Assembly: GCA_039024315.1 (NCBI GenBank)
Contig: JBCCQN010000188.1
Span: 1-16,250 of the forward strand
Source: JBCAWW01 sp039024315
GTDB lineage: Bacteria > Bacteroidota > Bacteroidia > J057
Reading direction: 5' to 3'
Length of the DNA: 16,250 nt
Part shown: piece by piece, positions 14,873-16,250 of the stretch
Layout of the letters: every line of letters begins with the position of its first letter
Position numbering within the stretch: position 1 is the stretch's first letter
Position numbers and translations under genes: made by a program
Notes under the pieces: generated by a model
The model's input: the letters and a program-made list of their open reading frames with translations, nothing else
Told to the model about the DNA's origin: nothing
Database searches by the model: none

Positions 14873-15736
14873 ATGTCCCAACTACCCGAGTATCATCTCA
14901 ACAAAGATGCACCAGCTCGTCTGCAATTTTCTCTCCATCATGCGGCCGACTATGTCGAACGCTATCACGAACATTGCATGCGGCCCCATCAGCATTCCTA
15001 CTATCAGTTTTTGTGGTTTGAAAAGGCGGGACACCATTATGTGGACTATGAATTGGTCAAGCATCCGGCCCAAAGCTTGATTTTTCTCAAGCCAGGGCAA
15101 GTCCATTATTTCTGCCCATATTCGCCTAATGAAGGCCGCCTATTTCATTTTAATGAGGTGTTTTTGCATCGTTTGGAGCAAGATGAGACCTTGGCCTTTC
15201 ACTATGCCCTTTTTTATGATCCTCGTCCTTTAAAGCTGCGCTTAACGCCAGAATTAAGTGCAAAATTAGAGACTCTAAGTACTTGGATGGAGGAAGAATT
15301 GAGTAAGCAAGAAAGCTTCTATCGCGATCAGCTATACTATTTATTTCACTCCTTTTTGGTGATGGTCGAACGCCTTTGGCAATCTCAAAATGCGAGCTCT
15401 CCTGTATTAGATGAGGATTGGCAGCAAGTGCGTGCTTTCCAACAATTGGTGGAAAAAAGCCTGGATAAGTTTTACAATATCGGGGAACTCAGTAGCCAAT
15501 TGGGCATGAGTGAAAAGAGCTTGACCCGTCTTTGTAAAGCTCGCCTACACCAAACGCCTGCCAATTGGATTCATCAAAGGCGGATACTCGAAGCGAAACG
15601 TTATTTATCCAATACTAGCCTGAGTGCAAAAGAAGTGGGCTATAGTCTGGGTTTCGAGCAAGCGACCTACTTTAGCAAGTATTTCAAAAAGCATACAGGC
15701 CTTACTCCTAAGCAGTTTCAGCAGTCTTTGCGTTGA
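14873..15736 (+). CDS. AraC-family regulator with cupin sensor domain
   Basis: The 287-residue protein has an N-terminal cupin-type ligand-binding part (about 15-110, HQHSYYQFLWFEKAGHHYVDYE, with His39 and His41). A helical middle follows (about 125-175), then the C-terminal AraC double helix-turn-helix (about 185-287): IGELSSQLGMSEKSLTRLCKARLHQTPANWI, then SAKEVGYSLGFEQATYFSKYFKKHTGLTPKQF. This is the classic AraC/XylS order, the reverse of the AraC-GyrI gene in the same window. It lies 11 bases after the FAH enzyme and 82 bases before the SDR gene, so it may be induced by a sugar acid and control this group. The ligand is unknown. Confidence 0.93.
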   Translation: MSQLPEYHLNKDAPARLQFSLHHAADYVERYHEHCMRPHQHSYYQFLWFEKAGHHYVDYELVKHPAQSLIFLKPGQVHYFCPYSPNEGRLFHFNEVFLHRLEQDETLAFHYALFYDPRPLKLRLTPELSAKLETLSTWMEEELSKQESFYRDQLYYLFHSFLVMVERLWQSQNASSPVLDEDWQQVRAFQQLVEKSLDKFYNIGELSSQLGMSEKSLTRLCKARLHQTPANWIHQRRILEAKRYLSNTSLSAKEVGYSLGFEQATYFSKYFKKHTGLTPKQFQQSLR

Positions 15737-15756
15737 TTTACCATTCGTTGTCCCTT

Positions 15757-15827
15757 TTTTGCCATAATCCCTGCCGGGGAACGCTCAACTTTGTGCTATC
15801 AATTAAACGATAGTAATTATGGCAAAA
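15757..15827 (+). promoter_or_regulatory. Structured leader: 12-bp inverted repeat covering the SDR start codon
   Basis: TTTTGCCATAAT (15757-15768) and ATTATGGCAAAA (15816-15827) are perfect inverse copies, 12 bases each. The right arm contains the ATG of the SDR gene (15819). Inside lie CTATC / GATAG (15796-15800 and 15809-15813) and a GGAACGCT core (15778-15785). In the mRNA the outer stem would hide the start codon, in DNA it may be an operator. Confidence 0.55.
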
Positions 15828-16250
15828 CAAGCATTGATCGTCGGTGGCACTACCGGCATGGGAAAAGCGACCGCACAACTTTTGTTGCAGGACGGTATAG
15901 AAGTGATCATTATCGGCCGTCCCGACAAACAGATAAACGAAACTATAGAAACCCTTTCGCCCTTGGGCGAGATCAAAGGAGTCGGCTTAGACCTATTTGA
16001 TGAAGCAGCCGTCAGCAAATTCACCCAATCTCTCGCTACCAATTATCCTAATCTACAATATTTGGTAAACGCTGCTGGCTACTTTAGCCCTAAGCCATTT
16101 TTGGAGCATGAAGGAGAAGATTATGATCTTTATCATCGTTTCAACCGAGCTTTCTTTTTCATCACCCAGGCTGCTAGTCGGATCTTCCAAGCCAATGGCG
16201 GTGGTTCGATTGTCAATATTGGTTCCATGTGGGCCAAGCAAGCGATCAAG
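15819..16250 (+). CDS. SDR-family oxidoreductase, partial at right edge
   Basis: The first 144 codons of a classical short-chain dehydrogenase are present and the frame stays open to the window end. The cofactor motif is GGTTGMGKA (9-17), with an Arg at 39 (IIIGRPDKQ) and an LDLF turn at 67-70. The NAAG motif (91-94) and the region of the catalytic Ser in VNIGSM (about 137) follow. The catalytic Tyr-X-X-X-Lys lies beyond the window. The substrate is unknown. Position after the sugar-acid enzyme and AraC genes suggests a sugar or sugar-acid dehydrogenase, an inference only. The start ATG at 15819 gives the normal N-terminus AKQALIVGG and is embedded in the 12-bp inverted repeat described above. 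Confidence 0.88.
   Translation, partial: MAKQALIVGGTTGMGKATAQLLLQDGIEVIIIGRPDKQINETIETLSPLGEIKGVGLDLFDEAAVSKFTQSLATNYPNLQYLVNAAGYFSPKPFLEHEGEDYDLYHRFNRAFFFITQAASRIFQANGGGSIVNIGSMWAKQAIK

Noticed and set aside
15915..15928. GGCCGTCCCGACAA in the SDR gene matching 13936-13949
   Set aside because: The 14-base match falls in codons for G-R-P-D-K that suit the SDR fold, and chance is likely. It is too weak to list as a repeat.

Overview
The window looks like a piece of a Bacteroidota chromosome, most likely of the Saprospiria/Lewinella type. This is inferred from gene content and style, not from a marker gene. It holds a short Crp-like regulator of the Bacteroidota kind, a DUF2461 protein, a fungal-type saccharopine dehydrogenase homologue, secreted SGNH and sialate-O-acetylesterase-like proteins, a caspase-domain protein with a LamG domain, and weak Shine-Dalgarno signals. 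No rRNA, tRNA, phage gene, transposase or CRISPR array was seen.

Layout. (1) 151-1995: a secreted helical-repeat protein with a transglutaminase-like cysteine region. (2) 2185-5817: a tight three-gene unit made of a membrane-anchored caspase-like protein (caspase, helical repeats, one membrane segment, PKD-like, LamG), a GNAT acetyltransferase starting with GTG 5 bases later, and a DUF2461 protein 4 bases after that. (3) 5885-6454: a Crp/Fnr-family regulator. (4) 6691-8496: an SDR oxidoreductase and a secreted SGNH hydrolase, bracketed by two inverted copies of a composite palindromic repeat (near 6491-6566 and 8587-8670). (5) 8767-10104: a saccharopine dehydrogenase-family enzyme behind an 11-bp inverted repeat; its stop codon overlaps that of the convergent beta-barrel-like gene 10101-10826. 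(6) Minus strand 10910-12780: a MarR-family regulator, then an AraC-GyrI fusion regulator that ends in a clear intrinsic terminator (11711-11744). (7) 12837-13739: a secreted sialate-O-acetylesterase-like protein, divergent from the AraC-GyrI gene. (8) 13748-13987: a hairpin-rich noncoding repeat element. (9) 14025-16250: an FAH-family enzyme resembling 2-keto-3-deoxy-D-arabinonate dehydratase, an AraC regulator with a cupin domain 11 bases downstream, and an SDR cut by the window end whose start codon lies in a 12-bp inverted repeat.

The right-hand genes suggest a carbohydrate theme: a secreted esterase, a sugar-acid dehydratase-like enzyme, AraC control and an SDR. The most unusual protein is the membrane caspase with a LamG tail. 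The most unusual DNA is the family of short GC-rich palindromic repeats with the core GGAACGCT, found between genes on both strands and apparently also, in related form, inside several reading frames. No complete known defence or secretion system is visible.
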